Assembly: GCA_013398955.1 (NCBI GenBank)
Contig: VWPU01008482.1
Location: 1-64,000, forward strand
Source: Callaeas wilsoni
Lineage: Eukaryota > Chordata > Aves > Passeriformes > Callaeidae
DNA: 64,000 bases
Direction: 5' to 3'
Under the pieces are notes generated by a model that ran no database searches, had not been told where the DNA came from, and was given only the letters and a program-made list of their open reading frames with translations. The position numbers and the translations under genes were made by a program. How positions within the stretch are numbered: the stretch's first letter is position 1; the number at the start of each line of letters is the position of its first letter. Below are positions 1-10,540 of this stretch, in pieces.

Positions 1-32
1 TTTATATATAAAAATATATTTTTAAAATTTTT

Positions 33-149
33 CTTTCAGGTTGCCCCTCTGAAGAAATTGTGTTTACCAGAAGTTTTTTTATCCCGGGCTGCACTTGAAC
101 CTTGATAATGAAGAAGAGCAGAAGTGTCATGACAGTGACTGCAGATGAG
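33..149 (+). other. PDE4B: Acceptor plus exon containing the PDE4B1 start codon
   Basis: The full exon is inferred as 40-149: acceptor tttctttcag|g, 68 nt of leader, then 42 coding nt. The leader has no upstream ATG in the part seen. The acceptor shows that PDE4B1 transcription starts upstream of this window and that at least one non-coding exon is missing from view. Confidence 0.7.
108..149 (+). CDS. PDE4B: PDE4B1 first coding exon (14 codons)
   Basis: This exon encodes the first 14 residues of the long isoform PDE4B1, a cAMP-hydrolysing phosphodiesterase. The product reads MKKSRSVMTVTADE, which from memory matches the start of vertebrate PDE4B1 (human has VMADD where this has VTADE). The exon probably begins at 40, because an AT-rich stretch and a pyrimidine run ending in ctttcag at 33-39 form a good 3' splice site; 40-107 would then be 5' untranslated sequence, with further upstream exons outside the window. 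The ATG at 108 is chosen by homology. The donor is GAG|GTGAGT with the intron starting at 150, so the exon ends in phase 0. It joins the exon at 2630 to give ADE-NSLDYLEC, against human ADD-NVKDYFEC. PDE4B1 carries both regulatory regions (UCR1 and UCR2) and the catalytic domain, all encoded downstream of this window. Confidence 0.92.
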
Positions 150-1076
150 GTGAGTTCCAGCTGAAGTTTTATTTCTCCTTTTTTTTCCTTTTCTTTTCCT
201 TTTTTCACCTTGTGAAAACAAGCTAAAAAGTTGATTTTGTCTATTTTTGTAAATATAAACTGCTTTGGCTTCGATTACTGATGGATAATCTTGGAGGGTT
301 TTTAAATAATAAGCAGAAAATAAGAGCAGCACGTTAAAAAATGAACATCCCAACCCCTGTGAAGGGCTTAGAGGAGTTTTATATGGTTTTTATATGGCCT
401 GGTGCCCTTTGGTCAGTGTAGCGTGGGCAGGGAGCAGGGAATGTTGATGGGATTTATGGAATATCTGCTCTGGATCCCACCTTTTTTATGTATAAATATG
501 TCAGTGTTTCGACAGCTCCACACCCGACGTGGTGATGCGTTTTTTAATTTCATTAATTAGCCTTGCTAATGGCCGTGGTAATTCCCTAATAATGAAACTC
601 CAGTTCCCGTTCCCTGGGGAAATGCCTCTGTTTGGAATGGTGGCCTGATAAAGCACGGCTTCAATGGGCTGGTTTCTCATAGGGCTCCCAAAAAAATGGG
701 AAATCACTTGGAATGTGCAGGAAGGGGGTGGGAAATGAGGGTTTGTGTGTCCTGGAGCACTTCTCCAATAAAGAAGAGTCGATTCCCACTCTTATCCCAA
801 GTTTTGCTCAGCTCCGTGGGCATTTCTCCCGAGCACGAGGTTGGATCTGCTCAGTCCTCATTGATTTTCATGGAAAACCATCTCAGATGTGCTGGGAAGG
901 CACAAAACCCTGCTGGGCACTTCTTCAATAATTACAAATAATTAACAGAAGGCAGATTAATTAGAAAAGGCAGATCCTCCTACAGGAGAGAGGTTGTTCT
1001 TCCTGGCATTCCCAGGAGGGTTTTCCACCCCATTTCGGGCTGTGAAAGGCAGTGGAGACCTCGTGCTCTGCATCCC

Positions 1077-1130
1077 ATGGAATCATTTAGGTTGGAAAAG
1101 ACCTCCAAGATCGTGGAGTCCAACGAGTCG
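1077..1130 (-). mobile_element. CR1 3' tail fragment
   Basis: The stretch reads as the reverse complement of a CR1 3' end: an aatcat tail, then ggttggaaaagacctccaag and a gagtccaac motif. Only about 50 bp remain, so it is a strongly 5'-truncated copy. Confidence 0.75.
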
Positions 1131-1561
1131 TGAGGAACCTAATAGGTGACGGTGGAAAATCATCAAAAAAACCTCCCTCATTTTCTCCAAGTCCCCGGTC
1201 CTGGCTGGGAATGGAGAAGGGATTTATGGGGAAAGTGAACAGAGGGATTTGGGGTTTGGAAAGCTCCAAATCCAGGAGAAGAAGAGGATCCATGTGGCCA
1301 TAAATATAAATATTCACTGATTAAACTCAGCTTCTCCTGAAAGCTCATCACGTGGAACACAAAAATAACCTCATTTATTTCCGACAGCTCTGTTTGAAGA
1401 GCTGGATTGTTTGGGTGACACCGAAGCTGTTCCGCTGTGGGAGAACTCCTGGATGGGCTTTTGGGAGACTGACAGCCAGCTCTGGGATCGTGGGGATGTT
1501 TGAAATAAAAATCAGTAGGAATTAGAAGAGGGAAAAGCTTCAACTGATCAAAATGGAGATC

Positions 1562-1740
1562 GAATTGGAGAAATCTGGGAACAGCCTTGAAGGATTTTGT
1601 CTGCTCTGGGATTTTGTTTTCGGTCAGTGGAAATATTACCTGGTCTGTTCATGGGGATGAACTCTGGATTTGGTGGGAGCTCGTAGTGCTGGGATCTCTC
1701 AGAACAGTGGGAAAAGCTGGGAATGGGAAAAGCTGGAGAG
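1562..1740 (+). repeat. Unclassified dispersed repeat, copy 1
   Basis: About 175 bp here align, with scattered substitutions and small indels, to 7318-7500 in the same orientation. Shared blocks include ggagaaatct, aaggatttt, ctgctctg, ggtggaaatatt (near match), cctggtctgtt and ggatttggtgggagct. The flanks on the left do not align. I do not recognise the family; it lacks the CR1 tail. Confidence 0.7.
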
Positions 1741-1968
1741 TCCCTGTGTTGTCTGCAGAAGGATCAAAATGGCTTTTTTGGGATTATTTCTACCAGCAGT
1801 GTCAGGGGAGCTGAGCTGGAGCTGAGCTGGGTCTCATCTCCTCAAGAGGAAGTGTTCAGTGAGGTTGGAATCAGCTTGGAATTTAGCTTGGATGAGTTCT
1901 GAGTTGTTTTTCAAGTGCGTTGATGATGATAAAATAAAAGGCAGCACAGTCAGGCTGTGCCAGGTTGT

Positions 1969-2603
1969 GGAGCTGTGGAGTTCTCATCTCCTGGGATCTC
2001 CTGGCTGGAGAATTGTGATTTATCCTCGTGGAGGAAATCCTTTGTTTGCAAAATTTAGTTCTGGAGTTGTGGAGCTCTCATCTCCTGGGATCTCCTGGCT
2101 GGAGAATTGTGATTTATCCTCGTGGAGGAAATCCTTTGTTTGCAAAATTTAGTTCTGGAGTTGTGGAGCTCTCATCTCCTGGGATAGTTCTGGCTGGAGA
2201 ATTGTGATTTATCCTCGTGGAGGACATCCCTTCTTTGCAGAACTTACTTCTGGAGCTGTGGGATAGTTCTGCCTGGAGCATCGAGTGTGGTTTATCCTTG
2301 TGGAGGAAATCCCTTGTTTGCAGAACTTACTTCTGGAGCTGTGGGATAGTTCTGCCTGGAGCATCGAGTGTGGTTTATCCTTGTGGAGGAAATTCTTTGC
2401 AGAATTTAATTCTGGATTTGTGGAGTTCTCATCTCCTGGGATGAGCTCTCATCTCCAGTTCTGACTGGAGGATTGTGATTTATCCTCGTGGAGGAAATCC
2501 CTTGTTTGCAGAATCCCTTACTTCTGGAGCTGTGGGATAGTTCTGCCTGGAGCATCGAGTGTGCTTTATCCTCACGGAGGAAATCCTTTGCAGAATTTCG
2601 GAA
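1969..2603 (+). repeat. Minisatellite, about 7 units of 83-105 bp, next to exon 2
   Basis: Seven units are marked by the block gtggaggaaatcc, with its gagga core at 2031, 2125, 2220, 2303, 2386, 2491 and 2577 (spacings 94, 95, 83, 83, 105, 86). Each unit also has a variant of ctcatctcctggg or gtgggatagttctgcctgg. Five of the seven contain a TTTGCAGAA string (AG ending at 2240, 2323, 2402, 2511 and 2593); the first two have lost the AG. The array stops about 26 bp before the PDE4B1 exon 2 acceptor, so the branch-point region of that intron probably lies in repeat DNA. Confidence 0.92.
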
Positions 2604-2629
2604 TTTCAGAGGCCTCTGTATGTTTGCAG

Positions 2630-2865
2630 AACTCCCTGGATTACCTGGAATGCGGGCTCAGCAAATCCTACAGCACTTCCAGCCACGCTCTGGGCATCGA
2701 CCTGTGGAGGGGCCGGAGGTGCTGCTCGGGGAATCTGCAGCTGCCGCCGCTGTCGCAGCGGCAGACGGAGAAGGCCAGGACACCTGAGCGGGACGTCGTC
2801 TGCAGACCGACCACCCTGCCCCTGCTGACGCCTCCCAGCATCGCCATCACCACCTACCACGACTG
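2630..2865 (+). CDS. PDE4B: PDE4B1-specific second coding exon
   Basis: This exon encodes 78 codons plus two bases of the PDE4B1-specific N-terminus. It starts after tatgtttgcag (AG at 2628-2629) and reads NSLDYLECGLSKSYSTSS, then GIDLWRGRRCCSGNLQLPP, LSQRQ, RTPE and SIAITT, ending YHD plus TG|GTAGGT. Those blocks match PDE4B1 of other vertebrates as I recall it (human NVKDYFECSLSKSYSSSS, GIDLWRGRRCCSGNLQLPP, SIAITTVSQEC). The end in phase 2 supplies the first two bases of the conserved Cys that begins the shared CFDVENG segment in the next exon, which is not in the window. The last residues before that Cys (YHD against human VSQE) differ in length by one. The region is thought to help direct the enzyme within the cell; no catalytic residues lie here. 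The exon is GC- and CpG-rich compared with its AT-rich neighbour exon. Confidence 0.95.
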
Positions 2866-4254
2866 GTAGGTCTCACTTCGTTGTGGTTTTGGTGATTAAT
2901 TCGTCAGTTCCTCGGTTTGTTTGTTTTCTGGTTTCAAATCGGCTTTTTTCCCTTCTTTTTTATTTGAAGCACACAGGTGATTGTAAATGTTGATCTGATC
3001 AATCAATCTCTATCAGCGTACCATGGATATAAGTTTATAAAACAAATCAATTTTATATATATATATTTTTTAAATTCTGCTGTGTTAAAAAGCTCTCCCA
3101 AAACTTCTGATTCCGGTCTCGACCGGAAGATTTGTGTTCCGGACTTTGCACCCACACGAGTTCAGGGCGGGGGTAAACTCTTCCACAAAGGGTGGAGGAA
3201 AAGGCTTTGCCTCTCTGGGTGTTTCCTGTCCCCTGTGTGAGGAAAAAGCCTTGGGAAAAACCTACTGGAATCTAAAGTTAAGCTGGAGATAAATCCGCAA
3301 GAAACCATCGGAGAGCTGATTACAAGAGGGTTGCTCCGAGGTGAGTTCCAAAACTGGAGCTGGTGTCAAGTGCCAAAACAAGGGAATTAATCCAGAGGGA
3401 GAGGAGGAGGGCAAATCCGTGAGTGTTCCTCTGCTGGAACTGGATTTTGTGGCAGAATAAGGATGTGTGTCCTGCTTTTCACAGGAATATTGAGATGACA
3501 TCGGTGTCACCTTAAATCCTGAGCCCTCAGCTTTGGGTTTAGAGCCAGTTTTAGGTTCTAAACTTCCCTCTCTCGTCTCCTTTTGCTGGTTCATGTTCCC
3601 ATCAATATTCCAAGCTGGAATCTGGGTTTCTGTTAAGCTCAGCACTTTGCATTTGAACAGCTCTAGAGGACATCCCAAATCCATTTGTTAAAGTCCTTTG
3701 GAAAGAGTTTTCCTGCTGAAAATAGGATTTCTAAACTGCCCTGGAATAGCTGAGGTAGAGGAATTGCAGGAGCTTTTGTCCAGGTTTTGTGATTAATTGC
3801 TGGGATAAATGTAACCGAATGAGTTCCCTAATTTTAGATGGATTGGGAATTTTGGCAGTAAAAGGGTTGGTTCACCTTTGTGGGGGTTGTGCAAATGTTC
3901 CCTTTTGTGAGGGCAAGAATTTGCATTCCCGAGAGCCAGGCCAGCGGGAGCCTTTCCATAGGGTGGCCTTGGAAGGATGGATTCGCTCCGAGCTTGGAAT
4001 GCGCCTCTGTCCAAGGTTTGGGAGGAATGCGGGGAATCGCACGGGATTTATCCGAGTTTCCCTGGGAACACCAGAGGGCATCGCCGCTCCTCTCTTCCAC
4101 TTCAGCAGAATCCATGGATGTGGCTTTTCCTGGAACGGGGAGCCCTGACAACGCTACTCGGCTTCTTGCTGTTTCTGTAGCGCCGGAAAATTCCCAGTTT
4201 TCCGTAGGAACTGGGAGTTGCTGGTGTGACTGGGATGCAGCGCTGTTCCTGCTC
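2866..4254 (+). other. PDE4B: Intron between PDE4B1 exon 2 and the PDE4B3 promoter, first part
   Basis: Intronic DNA with no tandem repeat and no CR1 copy that I can identify. A short T/A-rich run follows at 3045-3075. Open frames on both strands (for example at 3262-3684 and 3789-4320) have no recognisable domain and no splice context, so I treat them as chance. Confidence 0.7.
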
Positions 4255-5172
4255 CTGTTTCTGCATCCTCCTCACCTCCCTGTCCCGTTACATTGGCTGA
4301 TCCTACCAAAGCTGGGCTGAACGTTCCCATTTTTTATTTAAATCCTAATCCTCACTTCCCTGACCACTTACAGTGGCTGCTCCTCCAAAAACTGGGCTGA
4401 ACGTTCCCATTTTTTATTTAAATCCTAATCCTCACTTCCCTGACCACTTACAGTGGCTGCTCCTCCAAAAACTGGGCTGAACGTTCCCATTTTTTATTTA
4501 AATCCTAATCCTCACTTCCCTGACCACTTACAGTGGCTGCTCCTCCAAAAACTGGGCTGAACGTTCCCATTTTTTATTTAAATCCTAATCCTCACTTCCC
4601 TGACCACTTACAGTGGCTGCTCCTCCAAAAACTGGGCTGAACATTCCCATTTTTATTTAAATCCTTATCCTCACCTTCTTGACCACTTACAGTGGCTGCT
4701 CCTCCAAAAACTGGGCTGAACGTTCCCATTTTTTATTCAAATCCTAATCCTCACTTCCCTGACCACTTACCGTGGCTGATCCTCCAAAAACTGGGCTGAA
4801 CATTCCCATTTTATATTTAAATTCTAATTGTCACCTCCCTGACCACTTACATTGGCTGATCCTACAAAAACTGGGCTGAACGTTCCCATTTTTTATTTAA
4901 ATCCTAATCCTCACTTCCCTGNTTCTGCATCCTCCTCACCTCCCTGTCCCGTTACATTGGCTGATCCTACAAAAACTGGGCTGAACATTCCCATTTTTAT
5001 TTAAATCCTTATCCTCACCTTCTTGACCACTTACAGTGGCTGATCCTCCAAAAACTGGGCTGAACGTTCCCATTTTTTATTTAAATCCTAATCCTCACCT
5101 TCCTGTCCACTTACAGTGGCTGATCCCATAAAAACTGGGCTGAACATTCCCATTTTTTATTGAAGTTTTAGG
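4255..5172 (+). repeat. Minisatellite, about 11 units of 80 bp, with one N
   Basis: The unit is marked by ctgggctgaacgttcccat at 4312, 4392, 4472, 4552, 4632, 4711, 4791, 4871, 4976, 5055 and 5135, so the period is 79-80 bp except for one 105-bp step. Units at 4392-4552 are almost identical, which suggests recent homogenisation. Each unit has a T-rich block, cctaatcctcac, and then a pyrimidine-rich run ending in cttacag|tgg, a passable 3' splice-site look-alike. The single N at 4922 falls at the 105-bp step. Confidence 0.95.
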
Positions 5173-5284
5173 CATCGAGGGCTTCTGGCCCAGGTTAGCC
5201 ATGAGCTCTACCCCATTCCAGGCAGTTCTTCCCTACAGAATTCCCGGTGACTCGGGGCCTGCCCACCCTCTCAGGGAGCACAGC

Positions 5285-5325
5285 CATGGAATCATGGAAT
5301 GTTAAGGCTGGAGAAGATCCTGGAT
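5285..5325 (-). mobile_element. CR1 3' tail remnant
   Basis: The sequence catggaatcatggaatg is followed by ttaaggctggagaagatcc, the reverse complement of a CR1 tail with its octamer-like repeats. It is very short and could also be a chance match. Confidence 0.5.
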
Positions 5326-7317
5326 ATGGGATGGAAACCCTACAGAGCTGCAAGCTCAGTGCTTATTAATGGTCAAAAAAACCCCAAATTGAGTGAAGAT
5401 TTGAAGGAAAAAAGTAGTGGATAAACCATGGAAGATGTTTCTGGAGAGAGGTGCTGAAAACCAGCAATAAAAAACAAAAAAAAAGGGGAGGCTGATCCCA
5501 AAGCAGTAATTCCAAACCAGCTGTGATGTAATAATGTTTTGTGTGGAAAAGGAAGGGAATACTCCCCCCAGACAGCTTCTGTGGATCCTGCGAGGCAGGA
5601 GGGATATGGGACAGAGATCTCCAGGCGACAGTCCGAGTGGAGCAGTCTTGGAAGCTTCTTTTCCACATTTTTTGTCCCTATTTTCATCCAAGTTGTTCAA
5701 ATGTTCCCCCCAATCCTGCTCCGTATTTTCCAACTCCGGCTTTGTGATAGGAAATCCAGGCAGGAGGGAAGAGCGAGGGCGTGAGGAATAAATTTGTGGC
5801 TACACTTGGAGCACCCAAAAGAATTCTCTTCCCAATTTTTTTTGACTCCTTAGCATCTCCTGGGTTGGATTTGGCAGCTGGCTGCCCGTTCCTGCCATTT
5901 CACCACGTTTCCTTCAGGTGTTTGGGGGTATTTGGGTATTTTGAAGGGTTTGCAGCAAATTTTGGTGTTGAAACAAAGCGTGAGGAAATCAAGGCTTCAA
6001 GAATTCCATGAGGAGCTGATCTGCTTTAATATTAAATATCGGAATGCCCTTTTTTAGGGATTAGAGGGGCCGGTAAATATTTAGGGTATGGTATTAAATG
6101 CTTTATTAAAATATGGATTTGCTGCCTTGTTACCCCTCATTTATGGCTTATTTCTCCTGGAATCATTTTATTGTGGAGCCTGGGGATGAGAATTTGTAAG
6201 GAAAATATGAAGGGATTGATCCTATTCCTCACATCCACCTGGACACCTTCCTGGAACTGGGATAAATCTGCTCTGTCTCTACTCCTGTAGTACTCCCATT
6301 GTTCTCCAGATGGTGGTGGTGGGCAGCAAATTAAAAACAGTGTTAAAAGCGAAATAAACCCGAAATTCGGGATAATTTTGGGCACTGGGTGACTCCAAAC
6401 CTTCCTCGGGAATTCTGGCTTCGGCCAGAGCCGGCTCGTCATCCATGGGAAGCTGCTGGGAATTAATTGAGGGATTGATAAAATGGGAATTAATTGAGGG
6501 ATAGATAAGTGGGGATTAATTGAGGGGTAGATAAGGAAAGTTGGGATGATAAAGGGGATGAGATTTGCATGGAGAATTTAAGGATAATAAAGCTGGAATC
6601 AGGCTGGGAAGCCAAGCAGTATCTGTAAATCCATATCTGTAAATCCCGGGGATGAAAGGAAATATTTAGGAAGCTTCAACAGGAATTGTAGGGTGAATCC
6701 CAGAAATCCAGAAGGAGATGATGTTTTGGAGAAATGTGGGGATTTAAAAAAAAAATTTGTTTTGTTTTTTCAATGTTGTTTTGTACCTTGGGATAAAACC
6801 CTGAGAAATCGGAGTCTTATTTCTTAGATAATTTCAAATTCCAGGAGATGAGAACTGAAGGAATGTGCTGCAAGCTTGGAATAGGGGAAAAAAAAAATGG
6901 ATGAGCTGGCTTCCCATGTGGTGTGAAAAATAAAAAACCTGAAGGAAAAAATACTTAAAAACAGGATTTTAGTTCTTATACCAATATTTAAATTACTTAA
7001 ATCACAGAATGGACATCACCTGGTTCAAAATACGGATCATTTCCATAAATCCCATCCGTTTTTGTGCTAATGAGCAGGATCAATTATTCTGATTGAACAT
7101 CCTTCCTGGATTTTAAAAGCCTGCTCCACATTTCCGGGGGGCATTTCCTTACCTTGGAAAAGGAGGTCAGTGGTGTTCCTCAGAACATCCCATAATCTGC
7201 AGGGAAAAGAGGTTTTAATTATCCCTTGCTGTTTCTGGAAAATGTTTGTGGAAACTTAATCCTGAAACTCGGAATTCCTGTGATTTTTTCCGTAAGTTTC
7301 CCAACAATAGCAGAGAT
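5326..7317 (+). other. PDE4B: Intron, no recognisable element
   Basis: Mixed-composition intron. Local short repetition (three variants of gggaattaattgagggatagataa between 6455 and 6535) is visible, but no exon, CR1 copy or long array. Frames at 5356-5733 are open on both strands without recognisable protein similarity. Confidence 0.65.
6455..6535 (+). repeat. Short tandem repeat, about 30 bp x 3
   Basis: Three near-copies of a unit containing ggaattaattgagggat and a following gataaatggg-like block lie end to end. It is a minor degenerate array. Confidence 0.6.
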
Positions 7318-7500
7318 GTCTTGGAGAAATCTAGGAACATCTGAAAGGATTTTCTGCTCTGAGATTTTGCTTTCAGCCGGTGGAAATATTTCCTGGTCTG
7401 TTTAGGGCTTTTTCCTGGGAATGAACTCGGGATTTGGTGGGAGCTTGGAGGACTGGGATCCCTCAAAAAAGTGAGGAAAGCTGGGAATATTGTGGGGAGA
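7318..7500 (+). repeat. Unclassified dispersed repeat, copy 2
   Basis: This is the partner of 1562-1740. It keeps the ctgctctgagattttgctttca, cctggtctgttt and gggatttggtgggagcttgg blocks, with an extra ttttcctggg in the middle. Similarity ends about where the 61-bp array approaches on the right. Confidence 0.7.
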
Positions 7501-7745
7501 TGAGAACCCCGGGATTATCTGGGCACGGATCATAAAAATGACAGCTGGTACTGAAGCTGGGATCCGTTTGAAATCCCCAAAATGGGAGCAGGGGCCTTGT
7601 TTGGTGTGGGAAGAGGAAATTCCTTGGATTTGTCGGCCTCGTTGGCGCCATTTTAGCTCCTCACAGAGACTGGAGAAGGGAATGGCGATGGAGAATTCAG
7701 GGAATTCAGGGAAACGATATCCCAAAAATTCTGCTGTTTCCTCAC

Positions 7746-8312
7746 GTTCTGAAGTGTTCCCCCAGGGAATATCCCATCTCCTGGTGTGCTTGGGATGGGG
7801 TTATTTCCAATATTCTGAAGTGTTCCCACGGGGAATATCTCATCTCCTGGTGTGCTTGGGGTTATTCCCAATATTCTGAAGTGTTCCCCCAGGGAATATC
7901 CCATCTCCTGGTGTGGTTGGGATTATTCCCAACGTTGTGAAGTGTTCCCACAGGGAATATCCCATCTCCTCATGTTCTTGGGATTATTCCCAACATTATG
8001 AAGTGTTCCCCCAGGGAATATCTCATCTCCTGGCATGTTTGAGATTATTCCCAATGTTCTGAAGTGTTCCCTCAGGGAATATCTCATCTCCTGGTGTGTT
8101 TGAGATTATTCTCAATGTTGTGAAGTGTTCCCCCAGGGAATATCCCATCTCCTGGTGTGTTTGAGATTATTCCCAATGTTGTGAAGTGTTCCCCCAGGGA
8201 ATATCCCATCTCCTGGTGTGATTGGGATGGGGTTATTCCCAATGTTCTGAAGTGTTCCCACAGGGAATATCCCATCTCCTGGTGTGATTGGGATGGGGTT
8301 ATTCCCATGTGG
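7746..8312 (+). repeat. Minisatellite, 9 units of 61-67 bp
   Basis: Units are marked by gaagtgttccc at 7751, 7817, 7878, 7939, 8000, 8061, 8122, 8183 and 8249; most steps are 61 bp, two are 66. The unit continues agggaatatcccatctcctgg and tgtgnttgggattattccc. The longer units carry a ggatggggtt insertion. It produces open frames on both strands that are repeat artefacts. Confidence 0.93.
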
Positions 8313-9447
8313 AATAGAGGATCAGTCGGAGCAATAAACCCAGGCCACGGTGGCGTGTGGCACTCAGGGGTCTGGGGGTTCACATCTGACATCCCACCCC
8401 AAATCCTGGAGATCTTTTATCAAAATAAACCCCAAAATTCCTTTCTATCCAGAAAAACCCACGGGCAGCCCAAATATCCCGAGGTCAGTGCTGCTGTGTC
8501 AGTCCAAATGCTGAGCTATCCCAAGAAAAACGGGGCGAAAAAGGGAATTTTGCTCTCTCTGACTTAGCTCTGCAGTTGTTTCTCAGCTAAAAATACCCAG
8601 AGAAGTGTTTTGTCTGCCTATTTTTAGATTTTGGCTGGTGCCATCAGTTGTTGAAGCTCTTGGAGCTTCAAAAAACTTTATTTTTATGTTTTGTTGGAGG
8701 CCTAAGTAAAAGAACTATGATTAATGTGAGGTGTAGTTGCACAGAGGAATTTTAAGATGGATTAATCATAGGTCATGAATTAAAATTATGGTTATTTCAA
8801 AATCACTTTTTGTCCACAACTTCTATTTTGTTGTTGCCACCTAATCTTTTAATTCCTTTAGATTTATTGAATTCATTGAATTTTACTCGAAAAGCTCCAA
8901 ATAACACCCCTTTTTTGTGTGAATTGCAAGGTGATCCCAATAATTTTATTAAGGATGAGCCTGAAGTTTGGAGATGCACGGTTTAGCCTGGAGATAAAAC
9001 TGGTTGAAAACAGAGGCATACAAAAAAAAAAAAAAAAAAAAAAGGCTTTTAATGATTCAATTTTAATTATACACCTCAATCCTGAGTGCAAAAAGACAGC
9101 TTGGGATGTGTGTGGAAAGGGAAGAAATGAGTCACTGTTAATCAGCAGAAGACAACGAAGCTTCTGAAATATTTTCTTCAAACTTCACCCTCGCTAGGAG
9201 AGAAAATAAATGAAAATTATGGAAATAGAGTTGATGGAAAAGCTGAATCAGACACGAGGCTGACAGAATTTTCTGACTAATGATAACTCATCTCAAGGGA
9301 AAGAGCAAACCCGGGTTGTTTTTACCTGCAGAACCTGCTGGGTCTCAGCTGATCCGGGACATTCGTCCCTCGGAGTGTCCGAGGCCGGGGGTTTGGAGTG
9401 AGCTGAGCTTTAAAGGCCCTCCCAACCCAAACTCTTCCAGGATTCCA
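8313..9447 (+). other. PDE4B: Intron with an A23 tract
   Basis: AT-rich intron. The only simple sequence is a run of 23 A at 9022-9044. No exon or CR1 fragment was recognised. The AT-rich part 8690-8900 has several TAAT-type words and could hold a conserved non-coding element, which cannot be judged without alignment. Confidence 0.6.
9022..9044 (+). repeat. Poly(A) tract, A23
   Basis: An uninterrupted run of 23 A follows gaggcatac. No AATAAA signal or recognisable retrocopy is visible immediately upstream, so I list it as a simple repeat rather than a processed-gene tail. Confidence 0.9.
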
Positions 9448-10540
9448 TGATTTGGTTGGTTTTGTTCAGTTTTTGGTTGGTTTTGTTCAGCTTTTGGTTG
9501 GTTTTGCTCAGTTTTTGGTTGGTTTAGTTCAGTTTTTCATCATTTTTGTTCAGGATTGGATTGGTTTTGTTCAGGATTAGGTTGGTTTTGTTCAGTTTGT
9601 GGTTGGTTTTGTTCAGGATTTGGTTGGTTTTGTTCAGCTTTTGGTTGGTTTTGCTCAGTTTTTGGTTGGTTTAGTTCAGCTTTTCATCGTTTTTGCTCAG
9701 TTTTTGGTTGGCTTTGTTCAGGCTCTGGTTTGTTCAATACTTTGTTCAATATCGAGTTGGTTTTATTCAGGATTTGATTATTTTAGTTCCGTTTTTGGTT
9801 GGTTTTGTTCAGTTTTTGGTTGGTTTTGTTCAGCTTTTGGTTGGTTTTGCTCAGTTTTTGGTTGGTTTAGTTCAGTTTTTCATCATTTTTGTTCAGGATT
9901 GGATTGGTTTTGTTCAGGATTTGGTTGGTTTTGTTCAGTTTTTGGTTGGTTTAGTTCAGCTTTTCATCGTTTTTGCTCAGTTTTTGGTTGGCTTTGTTCA
10001 GGCTCTGGTTTGTTCAATACTTTGTTCAATATCGAGTTGGTTTTATTCAGGATTTGGTTATTTTAGTCCAGTTTTTGGTTGGTTTTGTTCAGGATCTGGT
10101 TTGGTTGGTTTTATTCAGGATTTGGTTATTTTACTTCAGTTTTTGGTTGGTTTTGTTCAGTTTGTGGTTGGTTTTGTTCAGGATCTGGTTTGTTCAATAC
10201 TTTGTTCACTATCGAGTTGGTTTTATTCAAGATTTGATTATTTTAGTTCCATTTTTGGTTGGTTTAGTTCAGTTTTTGGTTGGTTTTGTTCAGGATTTGA
10301 TTTGTTTCGTTCAGTTTTTGGTTGTTTTTGTTCAGGATTTGATCGGTTTAGTTCAGTTTCTGGTTGGTTTTGTTCAGGATCTGGTTTGGTTGGTTTTATT
10401 CAGGATTTGGTTATTTTAGTTCAGTTTTTGGTTGGTTTAGTTCAGTTTTTGGTTGGTTTAGTTCAGTTTTTGGTTGGTTTTGTTCAGGATTTGGTTGGTT
10501 TTGTCCAGTTTCTGGTTATTTTTGTTCCGTTTTTGGCCTG
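9448..10540 (+). repeat. T/G-rich 21-bp minisatellite with 280-bp higher-order structure
   Basis: The base unit is ggttttgttcagtttttggtt and close variants (tcaggattt, tcagctttt, tttagttcag). A longer module with tttgttcaatactttgttca and atatcgagttgg recurs at about 9730, 10010 and, modified, 10190; the first two are about 280 bp apart. The plus strand is almost all T and G. Because the unit is 21 bp and nearly lacks stop-forming A, all three forward frames stay open for hundreds of bases, the longest 295 codons (9693-10580) reading FVQFLVG heptads. I see no initiation or splice context and regard these frames as artefacts. Confidence 0.95.

Larger units (their letters stand above)
150..1968 (+). 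other. PDE4B: PDE4B1 intron, non-coding part
   Basis: This is intron between the two PDE4B1-specific exons. It contains one CR1 tail (1077-1130) and one copy of an unclassified dispersed repeat (1562-1740). The rest is AT-rich to mixed intronic DNA with no exon I can support; the open frames here match no protein I recognise. Confidence 0.8.

Noticed and set aside
9022..9044. Poly(A) tail of a processed pseudogene
   Set aside because: No recognisable coding sequence, polyadenylation signal at the right distance or target-site duplication next to it.
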